Origin: Aquisalimonas sp.
GTDB taxonomy: Bacteria > Pseudomonadota > Gammaproteobacteria > Nitrococcales > Aquisalimonadaceae
Assembly: GCA_007127625.1 (NCBI GenBank)
Contig: SKYZ01000205.1
Location: 1-5,722 of the forward strand
Length of the DNA: 5,722 nucleotides
Direction of reading: 5' to 3'
Made by a program: the position numbers and the translations under genes. Position 1 is the stretch's first letter. Each line of letters starts with the position of its first letter. Below are positions 4,615-5,722 of the stretch, one piece after another. Under the pieces are notes generated by a model that was given only the letters and a program-made list of their open reading frames with translations, did no database searches and was not told the DNA's origin.

Positions 4615-5722
4615 GGGCCTCGAAGGCTGAGACATCCCGGGCATGGGCACCGGCCAGGACGAAACCGGTGAGGCGATCGCCCGTCACGTGCTCCATGACG
4701 AGGCCCTGATCGTCGGCATGGCGTTCAACCCACTCCCCGTGCTCCTCCGGCGGCCAGACCGCCAGCGGGCAGGACGGTGTCTTGATCACCACGGTGCCGG
4801 GACTCGCCCGGTAACGGATGTCCTCACCGCAGAGGTTGGCGACCAGAACCCGGGCCTGTTCCTGCAGTGGACGCACGTAGGGCAGGAGGCGACCGTCGTG
4901 TTCGGCGCAGTCACCGATGGCATGAATGTCCGGAACGGAGGTGCGCAGGTATTCGTCCACCCGGACACCTCGGGCGGTGGCAATCCCGGCGTCCCGGGCC
5001 AGCGCGGCATTGGGCTGCAGGCCGAGGGCGCTCAGCACTGCGTCCGCGTCCACTGCGAGCCCGTTCGCCAGTCTTACCTGCAGGGGCCCGCCACTGTCCG
5101 ACTTCGCCACCGTCTCCACGGTGGTTCCGGTATGCAGCGCCACACCTCGAGACTGCAGCGCCAACTCCAGCCGGTGGCTGGCAGGTCCCGGCAGGAGACG
5201 CTCCAGGGGAGCCGACGCCTGATCCACCAGGGTCACCTTGTGCCCGGCGGCGGCAAGATCATCAGCGAATTCGCAGCCGATGAGCCCCGCCCCCATGATC
5301 ACCACCCGGGCCGGCGCGCAGGGGTCGACCCGCTCGCGGAAGCGGCGGTACGACGCCAGATCGTTGACCTGCATGACCTCGCCGGCGGCATTCCCCTCCA
5401 GGGACGGTCGCAGTTGATGAGCGCCCATCGCCAGAATCAGGGTTCCGTAAGGCACACCACCCCGGGGGGTGATCAGCCGACGCCGCTCCCGGTCCAGCCC
5501 TAGGACTCGCGTGCGCCGCAGAAATCCGACGCCCACCCTGGCGGCCCTGTCGGCACCCCGTTCGAGAACGAGGTCATCGGCATTACGGCCTTTCGCCGCC
5601 GCCGCCGAGAGCTGCGGCTTCGGGTAGGGATCCCCGTCACAGCCGGCGATCAGCAGCACCGGGCGATGCGGGTCGCGCTCACGCAGGGCCTCGACAAAGG
5701 CCCAGGCCGCCATGCCACCGCC
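4604..5722 (-). CDS. rubB: FAD-dependent NAD(P)H oxidoreductase, rubredoxin reductase family (5' end outside window)
   Basis: Probably passes electrons from NAD(P)H through FAD to rubredoxin, as in alkane hydroxylation or oxygen defence. The frame stays open to the right edge: GGG precedes the first Met at 5713, and GGGMAAWAF is the end of the N-terminal FAD-binding glycine motif. That Met is therefore internal, and roughly ten or fewer residues are probably missing. Counting from it (369 residues to the stop), PYPKPQLSAA is at 29-38, the second nucleotide-binding motif MGAGLIGCEFADDL at 140-153, an SALGLQPNAAL segment at 228-238, and the FAD motif DIHAIGDCAE at 262-271. VVIKTPSCPLAVWPP (308-322) also matches my memory of Pseudomonas RubB. 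No rubredoxin gene lies in the window; in several genomes it sits just upstream, here beyond the edge. The gene converges on the PadR gene. A related activity such as NorW-like flavorubredoxin reductase is possible, so the symbol is tentative. Confidence 0.82.
   Translation of the reverse strand, partial: GGGMAAWAFVEALRERDPHRPVLLIAGCDGDPYPKPQLSAAAAKGRNADDLVLERGADRAARVGVGFLRRTRVLGLDRERRRLITPRGGVPYGTLILAMGAHQLRPSLEGNAAGEVMQVNDLASYRRFRERVDPCAPARVVIMGAGLIGCEFADDLAAAGHKVTLVDQASAPLERLLPGPASHRLELALQSRGVALHTGTTVETVAKSDSGGPLQVRLANGLAVDADAVLSALGLQPNAALARDAGIATARGVRVDEYLRTSVPDIHAIGDCAEHDGRLLPYVRPLQEQARVLVANLCGEDIRYRASPGTVVIKTPSCPLAVWPPEEHGEWVERHADDQGLVMEHVTGDRLTGFVLAGAHARDVSAFEARLG

Noticed and set aside
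4643..5503. Plus-strand open frame antisense to the oxidoreductase
   Set aside because: The minus strand encodes clear FAD and NAD(P) binding motifs; this frame shows nothing protein-like.
1..5722. CRISPR array, insertion sequence, phage gene or defence cluster
   Set aside because: No regularly spaced repeats, transposase or integrase motifs, or defence-type proteins are seen. Apart from the unknown membrane protein, the genes belong to familiar families.

Overview
The window is GC-rich bacterial chromosome with ordinary gene density. It suggests a gammaproteobacterium: TtcA aligns along its length with my memory of the E. coli protein, the last gene resembles Pseudomonas rubredoxin reductase (RubB/AlkT), and the tRNA gene encodes its CCA end. 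High GC and an acidic hypothetical protein would fit a Chromatiales/Ectothiorhodospiraceae- or Halomonas-like organism, but that placement is a guess.

Layout. On the minus strand, reading from about 1866 down to 15, are a sigma70-like promoter, ttcA (tRNA C32 2-thiolation), a 28-bp inverted repeat just before a good Shine-Dalgarno, a 200-residue single-pass membrane protein of unknown function, and a tRNA-Leu(CAA) gene. Diverging from ttcA on the plus strand is an ABCB-type half-transporter with a complete set of ATPase motifs. It is followed 161 bases later by a PadR-family regulator. The regulator appears to start at a CTG codon, set by a strong Shine-Dalgarno and an extended -10 promoter. 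The plus-strand pair converges on a minus-strand FAD/NAD(P) oxidoreductase of the rubredoxin reductase family, whose first few codons lie beyond the right edge. Stem-loops without T tracts overlap the stop codons of both converging genes.

How the genes relate. ttcA and the tRNA gene both concern translation, but their adjacency need not mean more. The ABC exporter and PadR gene form a plausible transporter-regulator pair, because many PadR proteins control drug-efflux genes; no operator was recognised. The rubredoxin reductase would pass NAD(P)H electrons to a rubredoxin that is not in the window.

I found no mobile element, CRISPR array, phage gene or new multi-gene system. The points most worth a second look are the probable CTG start of the PadR gene, the long inverted repeat between ttcA and the unknown membrane protein, and that protein itself.
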